Shown: positions 1 through 11,163, counted from the stretch's first letter. The stretch: 64,000 nt of DNA from Neobacillus ginsengisoli (GCF_030813055.1 NZ_JAUSTW010000001.1:124001-188000), one strand, 5' to 3'. The notes: generated from the sequence alone by a model not told the origin. Program-made: numbers and translations.

Positions 1-1599
1 TTTCAGCTGGAATCGGAAGGGATGCGTAAGGTATTAACCAGATTAAAGCCGTCCCGTTTTGAAGATATCGTAGCTGTTAATGCGTTGTATCGCCCGGGTC
101 CTATGGAGAATATCCCGCTGTTTATTGACCGGAAACATGGCCGTGTGCAAGTAGATTATCCGCATCCGGATTTAAAACCAATCCTGGAAAATACCTATGG
201 TGTAATTGTTTATCAAGAACAGATCATGCAAATTGCTTCCGCCATGTCAGGCTTCTCACTTGGTGAAGCAGATTTATTAAGAAGGGCAGTAGGGAAAAAG
301 CAAAAAGAAGCCCTCGATCGTGAACGGGCTCACTTCGTCCATGGAGCCTTAAAAAAAGGTTATGAACGATCGCTTGCAAATGATATTTATGATTTAATCG
401 TTCGATTTGCTAATTATGGTTTTAACCGGAGCCATGCAGTTGCCTATAGTATGATTTCCTACCAACTGGCTTACTTAAAAGCTCACTATCCAATAAATTT
501 CATGGCAGGATTACTAACGTCTGCCATTGGAAATGAAATGAAAATATCTCAATATGTAATGGAAACAAGACAGAGGGAAATCTCAGTTCTTCCACCTTCA
601 ATTAACAATAGCGGATACTCATTTTTAGCAGAGCAACGCGGCATACGCTATAGTCTTGCTGCGATTAAAAGCGTTGGTGCTGCTGCATTAAAGGAAATTT
701 TTCAAGCGCGAAAAAAGAAGAGGTTTGATGATCTATTTGATTTTTGCATAAGGGTATCTTCTAAAGCAATTAACCGTAAAACACTTGAGCAGCTTGTCCA
801 TTCAGGCAGCTTTGATGAGTTTGGCGAAGATCGTGCAGTTCTGCTTGCCAGTTTGGATGTCGCACTTGAGCATGCCCAGCTGTTTAAACCCAATGACTCA
901 AACCAATTCGATTTATTTGAAGAAGAGATGGTGCTCAAGCCAAAATATGTTCAAGTGGACCCAATCAGGCTGGAGGACAAGCTGTTATTTGAAAAAGAAG
1001 CCCTTGGCTTTTACCTTTCTGACCACCCGGTTTCAATTTATGAGAAAGAACTGAAACAAAGCGGGGCCCATCTTTTATTTTCTTTGGGTGAAGACCTAAA
1101 GTGGGTTTCGACAGGAATTTATATTACGGCAATGAAAAAAATACGGACCAAAAAAGGGGATTCTATGGCTTTTATGACTGTCAGTGATTCAAGTGGAGAT
1201 ATGGAAGCGGTGGCATTCCCAAATGTATATAAAAAATATTCAAGCCTATTGGATCAGGGGAAATTTGCTTTAATTGAGGGTAAAGTGGAAGAACGTGAGG
1301 GGAAGCCCCAATTTATCATTCAACAAGTTTTCGAAATAGAACCATGGTTAAAAGCAAAGACTGTCAAAAAATCAGTGTTATATTTAAAAATAGAAGAGGA
1401 TAAACAGGATGAGACATCGTTACAGCAATTAAACCGTCTTTTAAAAGAAAATAGAGGGACTACGGGTGTAGTTTTACACTATGAGGGCAGCAGGAAAACC
1501 GTACGCTTAGCGGCTGGGAACAATATTAATCCAAACGTAAAATTGCTTCATATATTAAGAGATTTTCTTGGCTCAAACAATGTTGTCCTAAAAGAATAA
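1..1599 (+). CDS. dnaE: DNA polymerase III alpha subunit DnaE, C-terminal part
   Basis: The frame is open from base 1, so only the last 532 residues are in the window. DnaE is a replicative polymerase; in Bacillus it extends primers before PolC takes over. Visible in order: the end of the polymerase core (YRPGPMENIP, YQEQIMQIA, RRAVGKKQKE, GFNRSHAVAYSMISYQ), a helix-hairpin-helix region near fragment residues 210-270, and an OB fold near 365-445 (GIYITAMKKIRTKKGDSMAF). PolC is excluded because this order of core, helix-hairpin-helix and C-terminal OB fold is that of DnaE. The stop is followed directly by the ytsJ promoter, matching the known dnaE-ytsJ order of Bacillus. The 5' end is missing only because of the window edge. 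Confidence 0.96.
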   Translation, partial: FQLESEGMRKVLTRLKPSRFEDIVAVNALYRPGPMENIPLFIDRKHGRVQVDYPHPDLKPILENTYGVIVYQEQIMQIASAMSGFSLGEADLLRRAVGKKQKEALDRERAHFVHGALKKGYERSLANDIYDLIVRFANYGFNRSHAVAYSMISYQLAYLKAHYPINFMAGLLTSAIGNEMKISQYVMETRQREISVLPPSINNSGYSFLAEQRGIRYSLAAIKSVGAAALKEIFQARKKKRFDDLFDFCIRVSSKAINRKTLEQLVHSGSFDEFGEDRAVLLASLDVALEHAQLFKPNDSNQFDLFEEEMVLKPKYVQVDPIRLEDKLLFEKEALGFYLSDHPVSIYEKELKQSGAHLLFSLGEDLKWVSTGIYITAMKKIRTKKGDSMAFMTVSDSSGDMEAVAFPNVYKKYSSLLDQGKFALIEGKVEEREGKPQFIIQQVFEIEPWLKAKTVKKSVLYLKIEEDKQDETSLQQLNRLLKENRGTTGVVLHYEGSRKTVRLAAGNNINPNVKLLHILRDFLGSNNVVLKE

Positions 1600-1602
1600 T
1601 TC

Positions 1603-1658
1603 TTTACAACTTTCGAAGATATGTTATAGTGATAATGAGACAAGTGTGGTCTGACCAC
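1603..1658 (+). promoter_or_regulatory. ytsJ promoter with FadR-type GntR operator
   Basis: A -35-like TTTACA (1603-1608) and -10-like TATAGT (1625-1630) are 16 bp apart. Just downstream is a perfect 13-bp palindrome, GTGGTCTGACCAC (1646-1658). Its core TGGTCTGACCA matches the operator type of FadR-subfamily GntR proteins. A regulator of exactly that family is encoded after ytsJ. Its position just past the start site suggests repression by blocking transcription. The promoter call is moderate; the palindrome is directly visible. Confidence 0.65.
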
Positions 1659-1727
1659 CCTTTTAGTCAAGGCAATTATTGTTGAATTTATCATTAAATT
1701 TCTTGTAAAATTTGAGGGGTGACGATC

Positions 1728-2966
1728 TTGACTTTACGTGAAGAAGCATTACATATGCACCGAATAAACAAAGGAAAATTAGAATCAAAATCGAAAGTAC
1801 AAGTCCGAAATGCGAAGGATTTAAGCTTAGCTTATTCACCAGGTGTTGCCGAACCATGTAAAGATATTTATGAAAAGCCTGAAACAGTATACGATTACAC
1901 CATGAAAGGGAATATGGTGGCTGTAGTTTCTGATGGAACAGCGGTCCTTGGACTTGGGAATATTGGACCTGAAGCAGCGTTGCCGGTAATGGAGGGTAAA
2001 GCCGTATTATTTAAAAGCTTTGCCGGTGTGGATGCGTTTCCAATTTGTTTAAATACAACAGATGTTGATAAAATTGTTGAAACTGTAAAGTTACTGGAGC
2101 CTACTTTTGGCGGGGTAAATCTTGAAGATATCGCAGCTCCAAATTGCTTTGTTATTGAAGAAAGATTAAAAAAGGAATCAAATATTCCAATCTTTCATGA
2201 TGACCAGCATGGAACTGCTATTGTAACTGTAGCTGGTCTTGTTAATGCATTAAAACTTATCGGCAAGAAAATGACTGAAATTAAAGTAGTAGCAAACGGT
2301 GCAGGAGCAGCAGGAATCGCTATTATCAAGTTGTTATATAGCTACGGTGTAAGGGATATCATTATGTGTGATACCAAAGGTGCCATTTACGAAGGACGCC
2401 CTCAGGGGATGAATGCGGTAAAGTCTGAAGTGGCGAAGTATACCAATCGTGATAACCTAACAGGAAGTCTTGCGGATGTTATTAAGGGCGCCGATGTCTT
2501 TATTGGAGTTTCTGTCGCGGGGGCATTAACAAAGGAAATGGTAGCATCAATGAATCCTGATTCCATTATTTTTGCAATGGCCAACCCTGATCCTGAAATT
2601 ATGCCTGACGAAGCAAAAGCAGCCGGGGCTAAGGTAGTTGGTACAGGACGATCTGATTTTCCTAATCAGGTTAATAATGTTCTTGCCTTTCCGGGAATCT
2701 TCCGTGGAGCACTTGACGTACGCGCAACACACATTAACGAAAAAATGAAAGTAGCTGCTGTTGAAGCAATTGCCAGCTTAATAAATGAAAATGAACTTAA
2801 TGCAGACTATGTCATCCCGGGACCATTTGATGCAAGAGTGGCGCCGGAGGTAGCTGCTGCAGTGGCAAAAGCAGCTATGGAAACGGGTGTAGCACGGTTA
2901 AAGGTAGACCCGGAAGAAGTAAAAGAGAAAACAATGAGGCTCGCTATTATCGGTAAAAGTGAGTGA
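1728..2966 (+). CDS. ytsJ: NADP-dependent malic enzyme
   Basis: 412 residues. Oxidative decarboxylation of malate to pyruvate, giving NADPH; cytosolic. The N-terminal malic domain carries the signature region SLAYSPGVAEPC and VAVVSDGTAVLGLGNIGP. The NAD(P)-binding half has the nucleotide-binding stretch NGAGAAGIAI near residue 190, and FHDDQHGTAIV carries metal/substrate residues. A GTG at 1719 lies inside the ribosome site GAGGGGTGA, so the TTG at 1728 is taken as start; this also matches the N terminus of Bacillus YtsJ (TLREEALHMH). The length is usual for the short bacterial form. It is followed after 8 bp by the GntR regulator gene, probably co-transcribed. NADPH from this enzyme could feed the fatty-acid synthesis started by AccDA downstream. 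Confidence 0.95.
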   Translation: MTLREEALHMHRINKGKLESKSKVQVRNAKDLSLAYSPGVAEPCKDIYEKPETVYDYTMKGNMVAVVSDGTAVLGLGNIGPEAALPVMEGKAVLFKSFAGVDAFPICLNTTDVDKIVETVKLLEPTFGGVNLEDIAAPNCFVIEERLKKESNIPIFHDDQHGTAIVTVAGLVNALKLIGKKMTEIKVVANGAGAAGIAIIKLLYSYGVRDIIMCDTKGAIYEGRPQGMNAVKSEVAKYTNRDNLTGSLADVIKGADVFIGVSVAGALTKEMVASMNPDSIIFAMANPDPEIMPDEAKAAGAKVVGTGRSDFPNQVNNVLAFPGIFRGALDVRATHINEKMKVAAVEAIASLINENELNADYVIPGPFDARVAPEVAAAVAKAAMETGVARLKVDPEEVKEKTMRLAIIGKSE

Positions 2967-2974
2967 TCCGGTAA

Positions 2975-3601
2975 GTGACTAATACCAAAGTATATATTGA
3001 GATTGTGAAGCAGTTACGGGAAATGATTACTGCCGATGGTCTTACGTCCGGAGATAAAATACCTTCTGAACGGGAATTGTCTGAGCGCCTGAATGTCGGG
3101 CGCTCTTCCGTTAGAGAGGCTCTTAGAGCCTTAGAATTGCTGGGCTTAATTGAGACCAGGCGCGGTGAAGGGACCTTTATCAGGGATTTTAGGGGACACC
3201 AGCTGGTACAGCTTCTCAGTACCTTTATTTTACAGGATGAAAAAGCGAAACGTGATGTGTTTGAAACAAAACAACTCATTGAAATAGATTGTCTAAGGCT
3301 GGCAGTTCAAAGAATTGATAAAAGAACTATTATTGAATTGAAAAAATGGTTTGATTCTGAACAGGTTATTGATGACGACGAAGTTTTTTATCGAATTATT
3401 AAGATTGCAGATAATCACTTATTTTTAAGAATGTGGTTAATTTTAAAAGATTATTACTATTCATTACATTTTCGTAAAGTAGTGTATAAAAGGAATGATT
3501 ATCTTATCTTGCTTAATGGATTAGCTGAAAAAGACGAGGTAATAACACTTTCTGCTTATCATGAACTGCGAAATTTGTCTTTTTCTAACGACATAAACTA
3601 A
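2975..3601 (+). CDS. FadR-subfamily GntR transcriptional regulator
   Basis: 208 residues. The N-terminal winged helix-turn-helix is clear (SGDKIPSERELSERLNVGRS, then SSVREALRALELLGLIETRR, about residues 23-63). The remaining ~130 residues are helical and resemble an FCD effector domain, with an ADNHLFLRMW stretch where FCD proteins often have metal- or ligand-binding histidines. GTG start, no strong ribosome site, 8 bp after ytsJ, suggesting coupling. Its position between malic enzyme and acetyl-CoA carboxylase, and FadR-like operators before both, suggest it controls these two units. The effector is unknown; an acyl-CoA or an organic acid is plausible from the subfamily. To my recollection B. 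subtilis 168 lacks a gene at this position. Confidence 0.85.
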   Translation: MTNTKVYIEIVKQLREMITADGLTSGDKIPSERELSERLNVGRSSVREALRALELLGLIETRRGEGTFIRDFRGHQLVQLLSTFILQDEKAKRDVFETKQLIEIDCLRLAVQRIDKRTIIELKKWFDSEQVIDDDEVFYRIIKIADNHLFLRMWLILKDYYYSLHFRKVVYKRNDYLILLNGLAEKDEVITLSAYHELRNLSFSNDIN

Positions 3602-3682
3602 CAAATTTTACAGGCCGACTACTTTATAGTGGTTAAAACAAGCAAATTAGCCTGGGAAATTGGGTATTTATTCTATATCATC

Positions 3683-3699
3683 AAGTGGTCCGGCCGCTT
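3683..3699 (+). promoter_or_regulatory. Probable GntR/FadR operator upstream of accD
   Basis: An imperfect dyad centred on base 3691, with core TGGTCCGGCCG (3686-3696), differs at two positions from the TGGTCTGACCA core found before ytsJ. It lies about 110 bp upstream of the accD start, in the 209-bp gap after the GntR gene. I could not fix a convincing -35/-10 pair around it. Confidence 0.45.
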
Positions 3700-3810
3700 C
3701 ATTTGGGTGCCTAAGGTATGAAGTTGAGGTAGAATAGAAAGACTTTTCATTAGTAGATTGAAAAAACTTGCCGGGAGGCCCAAAGCACATCCGACGAGGG
3801 AGGTTTAATT

Positions 3811-4686
3811 TTGCTTAAAGAGCTTTTTATTAAAAATAATACAAAAAAGAAAAAATATGCGACAATACCATCTGAAACGGCAAAAGGTGAAGTACCTGAA
3901 GGGATTATGACTAAGTGCCCTTCATGCAAGAAAATTATGTATACAAAAGAACTAAATAAAAACTTAAAGGTATGTCTACATTGCGGGTATCATCATTCGA
4001 TGAATTCATATGAGCGAATTGACAGTTTCCTTGATGAAGGCAGCTTTGAAGAGCTCAATAAGAATATGATTTCAGAAAATCCTTTGAATTTCCCTGAATA
4101 CATTGAAAAGCTTGAAAAGGACCGTCAAAAAACGAAGTTAAATGAAGCGGTTGTAACAGGCATTGGAACAGTCAATGGTAAAAAAATAGTTTTGGCTATC
4201 ATGGATTCTACCTTCCGAATGGGAAGTATGGGATCGGTAGTCGGTGAAAAAATAACTTTGGCAATCGAAAAGGCTGATGAGCTATCCGTACCTTTTATTA
4301 TTTTTACAGCTTCCGGCGGTGCCAGAATGCAAGAAGGCGCATTAAGTTTAATGCAGATGGCGAAAACAAGTGTTGCCTTAAAGAGATTCAGTGATCGCGC
4401 CGGCTTGATTATTTCTATCATGACGAACCCTACCACAGGTGGCGTATCGGCAAGCTTTGCCTCATTAGGCGATTTTAACTTTGCAGAACCGGAAGCTTTA
4501 ATTGGCTTTGCCGGTCGCAGAGTTATTGAACAATCGATTAGGGAAGAATTACCCGAAGATTTTCAAACGGCTGAGTTTCTTTTAAAACACGGTCAACTTG
4601 ATGCAATTATCTCGCGCCTTGATTTAGTCGAAAAAATCACTAACATTCTAGAAATTCATCAGCCTGGAGGTGAGCTTGAATGGTAG
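3811..4686 (+). CDS. accD: Acetyl-CoA carboxylase carboxyltransferase subunit beta
   Basis: 291 residues. With AccA it forms the carboxyltransferase that moves the carboxyl group from biotin to acetyl-CoA, giving malonyl-CoA for fatty-acid synthesis. An N-terminal zinc ribbon is visible near residues 36-58 (CPSCKK and CLHCGYH pairs). The crotonase-like core has the acetyl-CoA binding loops [18 protein letters not shown] and [14 protein letters not shown]. Start is TTG after GAGGGAGG (ribosome site ending about 7 bp upstream). The 3' end overlaps accA by 7 bp, typical of translational coupling that keeps the subunits equimolar. Confidence 0.97.
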   Translation: MLKELFIKNNTKKKKYATIPSETAKGEVPEGIMTKCPSCKKIMYTKELNKNLKVCLHCGYHHSMNSYERIDSFLDEGSFEELNKNMISENPLNFPEYIEKLEKDRQKTKLNEAVVTGIGTVNGKKIVLAIMDSTFRMGSMGSVVGEKITLAIEKADELSVPFIIFTASGGARMQEGALSLMQMAKTSVALKRFSDRAGLIISIMTNPTTGGVSASFASLGDFNFAEPEALIGFAGRRVIEQSIREELPEDFQTAEFLLKHGQLDAIISRLDLVEKITNILEIHQPGGELEW

Positions 4687-5657
4687 GGGAATTAGAATTT
4701 GATCGTCCCGTAGTAGAGTTAAGAAAAAAAATTACCGAATTGAAAGAATTTACAAAAACAGCCGATGTGGATCTAAGCTCTGAGATTGAAAAATTAGAAA
4801 CACGGCTCGAAAAACTCGAGAAGGATATATACGAAAATATTAAACCTTGGGATCGGGTGCAAATTGCACGTCATCCAAATCGTCCGACAACCCTTGATTA
4901 TATTTCTCATATCTTTGATGATTTCTTCGAATGCCATGGAGACAGAAAATTTGGGGATGATGAAGCCATTGTGGCCGGGATTGCCAAATTTAAAGGATTA
5001 CCTGTTACCATCATTGGTCATCAGAGAGGAAAAGATACAAAGGAAAATATTCGCAGAAACTTTGGGATGCCGCATCCTGAAGGTTATAGAAAAGCTCTTC
5101 GCTTAATGAAGCAGGCGGACAAGTTTAATCGACCTATTATTTGTTTTATTGACACAAAAGGCGCATACCCCGGGAAAGCAGCCGAAGAGCGCGGGCAAAG
5201 TGAAGCCATAGCTCATAACCTGTTTGAAATGGCAGGCTTAAGAGTGCCTGTTGTTTGTATTGTTATCGGCGAAGGTGGAAGCGGCGGTGCTCTGGCTCTA
5301 GGTGTCGGGAACCGCATATACATGCTGGAGAATTCCACTTATTCGGTAATTTCGCCGGAAGGGGCAGCAGCGATTTTATGGAAAGACTCAGCGCTTGCTA
5401 AAAAAGCAGCCGAAACAATGAAAATTACAGCTCCTGATCTTAAAGAACTAGGGGTTATTGATGATATCATTACTGAAATCAAAGGCGGAGCCCATAAAGA
5501 TTCAAAATTACAGGCGGAAGAAATTGAAAAAGTATTAAAAAAATCATTACAAGAGCTTTTGAAATTATCAGAGGATGAATTAGTTGCAGATCGTTACAAT
5601 CGTTTTAGGACAATTGGAGAATTTTCACTTGAAAATGATTTTATCGGTGTAAAATAA
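4680..5657 (+). CDS. accA: Acetyl-CoA carboxylase carboxyltransferase subunit alpha
   Basis: 325 residues, the usual Bacillus length. Partner of AccD in the A2D2 carboxyltransferase. The N-terminal coiled-coil region (residues 1-50) is followed by [20 protein letters not shown] and the crotonase core, with biotin-site glycines in [15 protein letters not shown] and [15 protein letters not shown] start inside the accD 3' end, with GGAGGTGAG just upstream. A hairpin terminator follows directly, so accD-accA ends this transcription unit. Confidence 0.97.
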   Translation: MVGELEFDRPVVELRKKITELKEFTKTADVDLSSEIEKLETRLEKLEKDIYENIKPWDRVQIARHPNRPTTLDYISHIFDDFFECHGDRKFGDDEAIVAGIAKFKGLPVTIIGHQRGKDTKENIRRNFGMPHPEGYRKALRLMKQADKFNRPIICFIDTKGAYPGKAAEERGQSEAIAHNLFEMAGLRVPVVCIVIGEGGSGGALALGVGNRIYMLENSTYSVISPEGAAAILWKDSALAKKAAETMKITAPDLKELGVIDDIITEIKGGAHKDSKLQAEEIEKVLKKSLQELLKLSEDELVADRYNRFRTIGEFSLENDFIGVK

Positions 5658-5690
5658 CGTGCTCATTTTGGGCACGTTTCTTTTTTTCTT
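5656..5690 (+). terminator. Rho-independent terminator after accA
   Basis: Stem AACGTGC (5656-5662) with GCACGTT (5672-5678), then a T-rich run. It starts at the accA stop codon. Confidence 0.85.
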
Positions 5691-6929
<1,239 letters not shown>

Positions 6930-6960
6930 GAATTTGAACGACCTTGAGGAGGAAATAAGG

Positions 6961-8724
6961 ATGTTGCGAAAAACAAAAATCGTCTGCACGATTGGTCCTG
7001 CCAGTGAGAGTGTGGAAAAATTAACACAATTAATTGAATCCGGAATGAACGTGGCCCGTTTGAATTTTTCTCATGGTAATTTTGAAGAACATGGCGAGCG
7101 AATTAAAAATATTCGTGAAGCTTCAAGAATAACCGGAAAAACTGTGGCTATTTTACTTGATACAAAAGGTCCTGAAATTCGTACCCACAATATGCAAAAT
7201 GGAGCGATTGAGCTTCAGTCGGGCGATAATGTGATTGTTTCAATGGCAGAAGTGGAAGGTACTACTGAAAAGTTTTCGATTACATACCCAGGTTTAATTG
7301 AAGATGTCCATGTTGGCTCAAAAATTTTATTAGATGACGGTTTAATCGGTCTTGAAGTAACTAATATTTATCATTCCAAAAATGAAATCCATACAAAAAT
7401 TTTAAATAGCGGTACCTTGAAGAATAAAAAAGGCGTTAATGTGCCAGGGGTATCGGTTAATCTGCCTGGAATAACCGAAAAGGATACTCAAGATATTGTT
7501 TTTGGTATTGGACAGGATATTGATTTTATTGCAGCTTCATTTGTACGAAGAGCTAAAGATGTATTAGAAATCCGTCAGCTTTTAGAAGAAAATAACGCAA
7601 CACATATCCATATCATACCTAAGATTGAAAATCAGGAAGGTGTAGATAACATCGATGAAATTCTTGAAATTTCCGATGGTCTGATGGTAGCCCGCGGTGA
7701 TTTAGGGGTAGAAATACCGGCAGAAGAAGTACCGCTAGTGCAAAAAATGTTAATTAAAAAATGTAATTCATTTGGTAAACCGGTTATTACCGCTACGCAA
7801 ATGCTGGATTCTATGCAACGGAATCCAAGACCAACGCGTGCAGAAGCCAGCGATGTAGCAAATGCCATATTTGACGGAACAGATGCCATTATGCTTTCCG
7901 GTGAAACGGCTGCAGGTCTTTATCCCGTAGAAGCAGTTCAGACGATGCATAATATTGCTTCCAGAGCTGAACAGGCTTTAGACCATAAAGAAATTTTATC
8001 GATCCGCAGTAAGGATACTGAACATAGCCTTACGGATGCGATTGGTCAGTCTGTTGCCCATACCGCATTAAATTTAGATGTAAATGCGATCATCACACCA
8101 ACTGAAAGCGGCCATACTGCAAGAATGATTTCTAAATATCGTCCTAAGGCACCAATTGTTGCAGTAACAGCAAATGCTTCAGTTACCCGTCGTTTATCTC
8201 TAGTTTGGGGGGTATATCCGCAACCGGGCAGAGAAGCAACCACTACAGATGAAATGCTTGATTATGCAGTTGAAGAGAGTTTAAACAGTGGAATAGTGAA
8301 ACATGGCAATTTAGTTATCATTACTGCAGGTGTTCCGATTGGTGAAACAGGTACAACCAACTTGATGAAAATTCATGTAGTCGGCGATATTATTACAAAG
8401 TCCCAGGGGATTGGCCGAAAGTCAGCTTTCGGTAAAGTAGTTATAGCCCATAATGCTCAAGAAGCATTAGAAAAAGTTAAGCCGGGAACGATTTTAGTGA
8501 CCATCGGTACAGATCGCGATATGGTTCCGGCCATTGAAAAATGTGCGGCCCTTATTACCGAAGAAGGCGGATTAACAAGCCATGGTGCTGTGGTTGGATT
8601 AAATTTAAGTATTCCTGTAATTGTTGGTGTAGATAACGCATTGAGCCTGTTTAAAGACGGACAGGAGATTACCGTGGATGCAACAAGAGGAGTCGTTTAT
8701 AACGGTCATGCAAGCGTACTATAA
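6961..8724 (+). CDS. pyk: Pyruvate kinase with C-terminal PEP-utiliser domain
   Basis: 587 residues. Converts phosphoenolpyruvate and ADP to pyruvate and ATP. The N-terminal barrel has [19 protein letters not shown], the catalytic [10 protein letters not shown] and [12 protein letters not shown], and TATQMLDSM. The last ~110 residues form a PEP-utiliser mobile domain ([20 protein letters not shown]), an extension known in Bacillus and Geobacillus enzymes. ATG at 6961 follows GAGGAGG; an upstream in-frame start at 6892 would overlap pfkA and has no ribosome site. Co-transcribed with pfkA. Confidence 0.97.
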   Translation: MLRKTKIVCTIGPASESVEKLTQLIESGMNVARLNFSHGNFEEHGERIKNIREASRITGKTVAILLDTKGPEIRTHNMQNGAIELQSGDNVIVSMAEVEGTTEKFSITYPGLIEDVHVGSKILLDDGLIGLEVTNIYHSKNEIHTKILNSGTLKNKKGVNVPGVSVNLPGITEKDTQDIVFGIGQDIDFIAASFVRRAKDVLEIRQLLEENNATHIHIIPKIENQEGVDNIDEILEISDGLMVARGDLGVEIPAEEVPLVQKMLIKKCNSFGKPVITATQMLDSMQRNPRPTRAEASDVANAIFDGTDAIMLSGETAAGLYPVEAVQTMHNIASRAEQALDHKEILSIRSKDTEHSLTDAIGQSVAHTALNLDVNAIITPTESGHTARMISKYRPKAPIVAVTANASVTRRLSLVWGVYPQPGREATTTDEMLDYAVEESLNSGIVKHGNLVIITAGVPIGETGTTNLMKIHVVGDIITKSQGIGRKSAFGKVVIAHNAQEALEKVKPGTILVTIGTDRDMVPAIEKCAALITEEGGLTSHGAVVGLNLSIPVIVGVDNALSLFKDGQEITVDATRGVVYNGHASVL

Positions 8725-8726
8725 TT

Positions 8727-8755
8727 AAAAGAAGGGGAATTTCCCTTCTTTTTTT
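8727..8755 (+). terminator. Terminator after pyk
   Basis: AAAAGAAGGG (8727-8736) pairs with CCCTTCTTTT (8743-8752), followed by more T residues, right after the pyk stop. Confidence 0.88.
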
Positions 8756-8817
8756 GTAAAGAATTTTTCCAATCATAGTATTATAATATATACAAGCTGG
8801 TTGGAAGGGGATAAAAA

Positions 8818-9204
8818 ATGCGTTATTTATTTTTATTAATTATTATCATCCCGGCTGCTGATATTGGGTTATTGCTTTTCTCAGGTAAATTGATAGGTGC
8901 CTGGCCTACGCTATTCCTTATTCTTTTTACAGGGGTAGTCGGAGCATATCTAGCAAAAAAGGAAGGCGTACAAACGATACGTAAGGCTCAGGAACAGCTG
9001 CGACATGGACAAATTCCCGGTGAAGCTGTCTTAGATGGCATCTGTATTTTAGTGGGTGCCACGCTTCTTATTACACCTGGATTCATCACGGATATTCTTG
9101 GATTTTTGATGCTTTTCCCGCCAACAAGAAAGCTCTTTAAATTTTTTATGAAAAATTCATTTAGAAGATGGATAAATAAAGGACGTTTCAAGATTATCAA
9201 ATAG
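8818..9204 (+). CDS. fxsA: FxsA family membrane protein
   Basis: 128 residues. The N-terminal half carries hydrophobic segments (about residues 2-25 and 28-45), another lies near 68-100, and the tail is basic (RRWINKGRFKIIK). The family motif EGVQTIRKAQEQLRHGQIPG with DGICILVGATLLITPGFITD is clear. FxsA (suppressor of F exclusion) in E. coli affects phage T7 exclusion by F-bearing cells; its native role in Bacillus (YtzA) is not known. Own promoter likely in the 93-bp gap (TATAAT near 8781). It converges with ytvI, sharing a bidirectional terminator. Confidence 0.85.
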   Translation: MRYLFLLIIIIPAADIGLLLFSGKLIGAWPTLFLILFTGVVGAYLAKKEGVQTIRKAQEQLRHGQIPGEAVLDGICILVGATLLITPGFITDILGFLMLFPPTRKLFKFFMKNSFRRWINKGRFKIIK

Positions 9205-9236
9205 AAAAGAGGCTGACTCTTTGAGTCGCCTCTTTT
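9205..9236. terminator. Bidirectional terminator between fxsA and ytvI
   Basis: AAAAGAGGC plus GACTC pairs with GAGTC plus GCCTCTTTT with one bulged T. T-runs on both strands suit the convergent genes. Confidence 0.85.
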
Positions 9237-9245
9237 GCAACAATC

Positions 9246-10361
9246 CTATATTTCCTTCCCGATAATAAATGCCCAAATATCATGAAAAACATGTGCACGA
9301 TATAGAGTATTGATAATTACCAGAAGTACAGGACCAACGATTAACCCTAAAAATCCAATGATCTTAAATCCTACAAATAACGCAATTAATGTTGCTAAGG
9401 GATCAAGGCCGATACTGGAAGAGAGGATTTTCGGCTCAATAATTTGTCTTTGAGCTATAACAATAAAATAAAGGACCCCTAAACCAATGGCTAAGCTCGA
9501 ATGCCCCCCTATCATTTCATAGATAATCCATGGTACAAAAACAACCCCTGTGCCAAGGTATGGAAGAATTTCTGCTACACCGGTTACCAGTGCAATCGTT
9601 ATTGCATAATCGACACGTAAAACAAGCAATCCAATTAAAATAATAACAGCAGTAATCGAAACAAGCGTTAATTGTGTTTTTATAAAACCAAACAATGCCC
9701 TCTTTAGATCAATAAAAACTGTTCTTCCACTTACCTTTGCTTTCTCAGGTAATAATCTTGCCCCGAACGCAGAAAATTTGTACCAATCTTTACTTATAAA
9801 AAAGGTAGCCAATAAAGAGAAAATTAACACGGTTGCTGCATTTGGGAACCATGATAAGATATTCGGAATATTTTCCAAAAGATTTTTGATAAACGATCCA
9901 ACAGTTGTACCAATTTTCTTGCCGACATTTTGGATATTTTCAATAATGGTTCCTTGCTGACCAGCATCAAGTTTGTTAAAGACACTCGTTAAATGATTAT
10001 AAAGTGGAAGGATTTGAGCTGTAAAGACCTTCTCAATATAATTAATTAACGTATCAAGATGTTCCGGGACAGCACTTGCCAAATAATTGGCACCGGAAAC
10101 AATTTCAGCAATTAGAAGTGTAATTAATCCTGCAAATAATGCGACAATAATGATGAGTGCGACAATAACAGCGAGTGCACGCGGCATTCTGCCCTTTTTT
10201 TCAAAAATAGTTACAAGGGGATTAATCATAAAGGCTATTAGCAGCCCAATTAAAAACGGATAGGTCACTGTTGACAAATAATAAAACGAAAAGAGTGACA
10301 AAACGGCTATACCAATTACAAATAAGAATCTCATTGTCCGGTATATGTAGGTGGTATTCAA
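9246..10361 (-). CDS. ytvI: AI-2E family transporter-like membrane protein YtvI
   Basis: 371 residues with about eight hydrophobic segments and the typical AI-2E/PerM layout: two pairs of N-terminal helices, a soluble amphipathic stretch near residues 90-150, then C-terminal membrane segments containing YLGTGVVFVPWIIYEM and DPLATLIALFVGFKIIGFLGLIVGPVLL (quoted in part as DPLATLIALFVGFKII). The family holds exporters and ion antiporters. B. subtilis YtvI is annotated as a sporulation membrane protein, but the substrate is unknown. It lies opposite to its neighbours, with an AT-rich 245-bp divergent gap before the DUF441 gene. Confidence 0.85.
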   Translation of the reverse strand: MNTTYIYRTMRFLFVIGIAVLSLFSFYYLSTVTYPFLIGLLIAFMINPLVTIFEKKGRMPRALAVIVALIIIVALFAGLITLLIAEIVSGANYLASAVPEHLDTLINYIEKVFTAQILPLYNHLTSVFNKLDAGQQGTIIENIQNVGKKIGTTVGSFIKNLLENIPNILSWFPNAATVLIFSLLATFFISKDWYKFSAFGARLLPEKAKVSGRTVFIDLKRALFGFIKTQLTLVSITAVIILIGLLVLRVDYAITIALVTGVAEILPYLGTGVVFVPWIIYEMIGGHSSLAIGLGVLYFIVIAQRQIIEPKILSSSIGLDPLATLIALFVGFKIIGFLGLIVGPVLLVIINTLYRAHVFHDIWAFIIGKEI

Positions 10362-10606
10362 TGAAAGACCTCCTTTTGAAAATTTTCCAGTTAAATTAAA
10401 TTAGTTACAGTTTAACATTTTATGTGCAATACTTCATAATTTTGCATTATATTAATTGCTATTATTATTCTATACGAGTATCGCAGGAAAAAGTTTCAAA
10501 ATAGTAACAAAGAAAACCAGAATGTTTGTCTGTGACGATAGACTAGTTTTTATACATTGAAGAGAAATTATGGTACGATAATTTTAAGCAGGGAATGGTG
10601 TGAAAT

Positions 10607-11068
10607 ATGTTCAGTGAGTCATTTTTATTTTTATTCCTTTTATTGGTTATTGGATTTATCGCGAAAAACAGTTCTTTAATGATTTCGATTGCGGTGCTGA
10701 TTTTGTTAAAAATCAGCGGCTTGGAAGCAAAGTCTTTTTCATTTTTACAAACTAAAGGTATAAATTGGGGAGTCACTATTATCACCATTGCAGTATTAGC
10801 ACCAATTGCGAGCGGACAGATTGGCTTTAAAGATTTAACAGGTGCTTTTAAATCTCCCATTGCTTGGATTGCACTTATTTCAGGTATGTTAGTTGCATTA
10901 CTTGCAAAAGGAGGTGTAACATTATTAGCAAATGACCCGCAAATTACTACAGCACTCGTATTAGGAACTATTTTATCTGTTTCAATCTTTAGAGGCGTGG
11001 CAGTGGGTCCATTAATCGGTGCCGGAATTGCATATACGGCAATGAAGATTTTTAATTTTTTCACATAG
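10607..11068 (+). CDS. ytwI: DUF441 family membrane protein
   Basis: 153 residues, almost all hydrophobic, with four or five membrane segments (about 3-20, 25-45, 48-68, 85-105, 112-145). The family pattern LLVIGFIAKNSSLMISIAVL and the C-terminal GPLIGAGIAYTAMK match DUF441 (YtwI/YeaL). No function is established for the family. A gene in its own unit, preceded by GGGAATGGTG and a promoter-like TACGATAAT near 10572. The syntenic position before citZ agrees with B. subtilis. Confidence 0.82.
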   Translation: MFSESFLFLFLLLVIGFIAKNSSLMISIAVLILLKISGLEAKSFSFLQTKGINWGVTIITIAVLAPIASGQIGFKDLTGAFKSPIAWIALISGMLVALLAKGGVTLLANDPQITTALVLGTILSVSIFRGVAVGPLIGAGIAYTAMKIFNFFT

Positions 11069-11113
11069 ATTTTTTGTAAAATAATATTTTTTATATTTTC
11101 GAGACCCTTTTCA

Positions 11114-11163
11114 TTCACAAAAATCTGATAATTGTTTATAATAGGACTTGTAAGCGTATCCTT
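11114..11163 (+). promoter_or_regulatory. citZ promoter with cre-like site
   Basis: TTCACA (11114-11119) and TATAAT (11137-11142) are separated by 17 bp. At 11148-11163, just past the expected start site, TTGTAAGCGTATCCTT matches the catabolite-responsive consensus WTGNAANCGNWWNCAW at every position but one. This arrangement would let CcpA block elongation or initiation during growth on good sugars, as known for citZ in B. subtilis. Confidence 0.7.

Noticed and set aside
3602..3810. FapR site upstream of accD
   Set aside because: No match to the long FapR palindrome; only short TTAGTA-like pieces.
11126..11140. CcpC dyad at the citZ promoter
   Set aside because: ATAA and TTAT are present but 4 bases apart instead of the 7 usual for CcpC; overlap with the -10 region explains the AT pattern.
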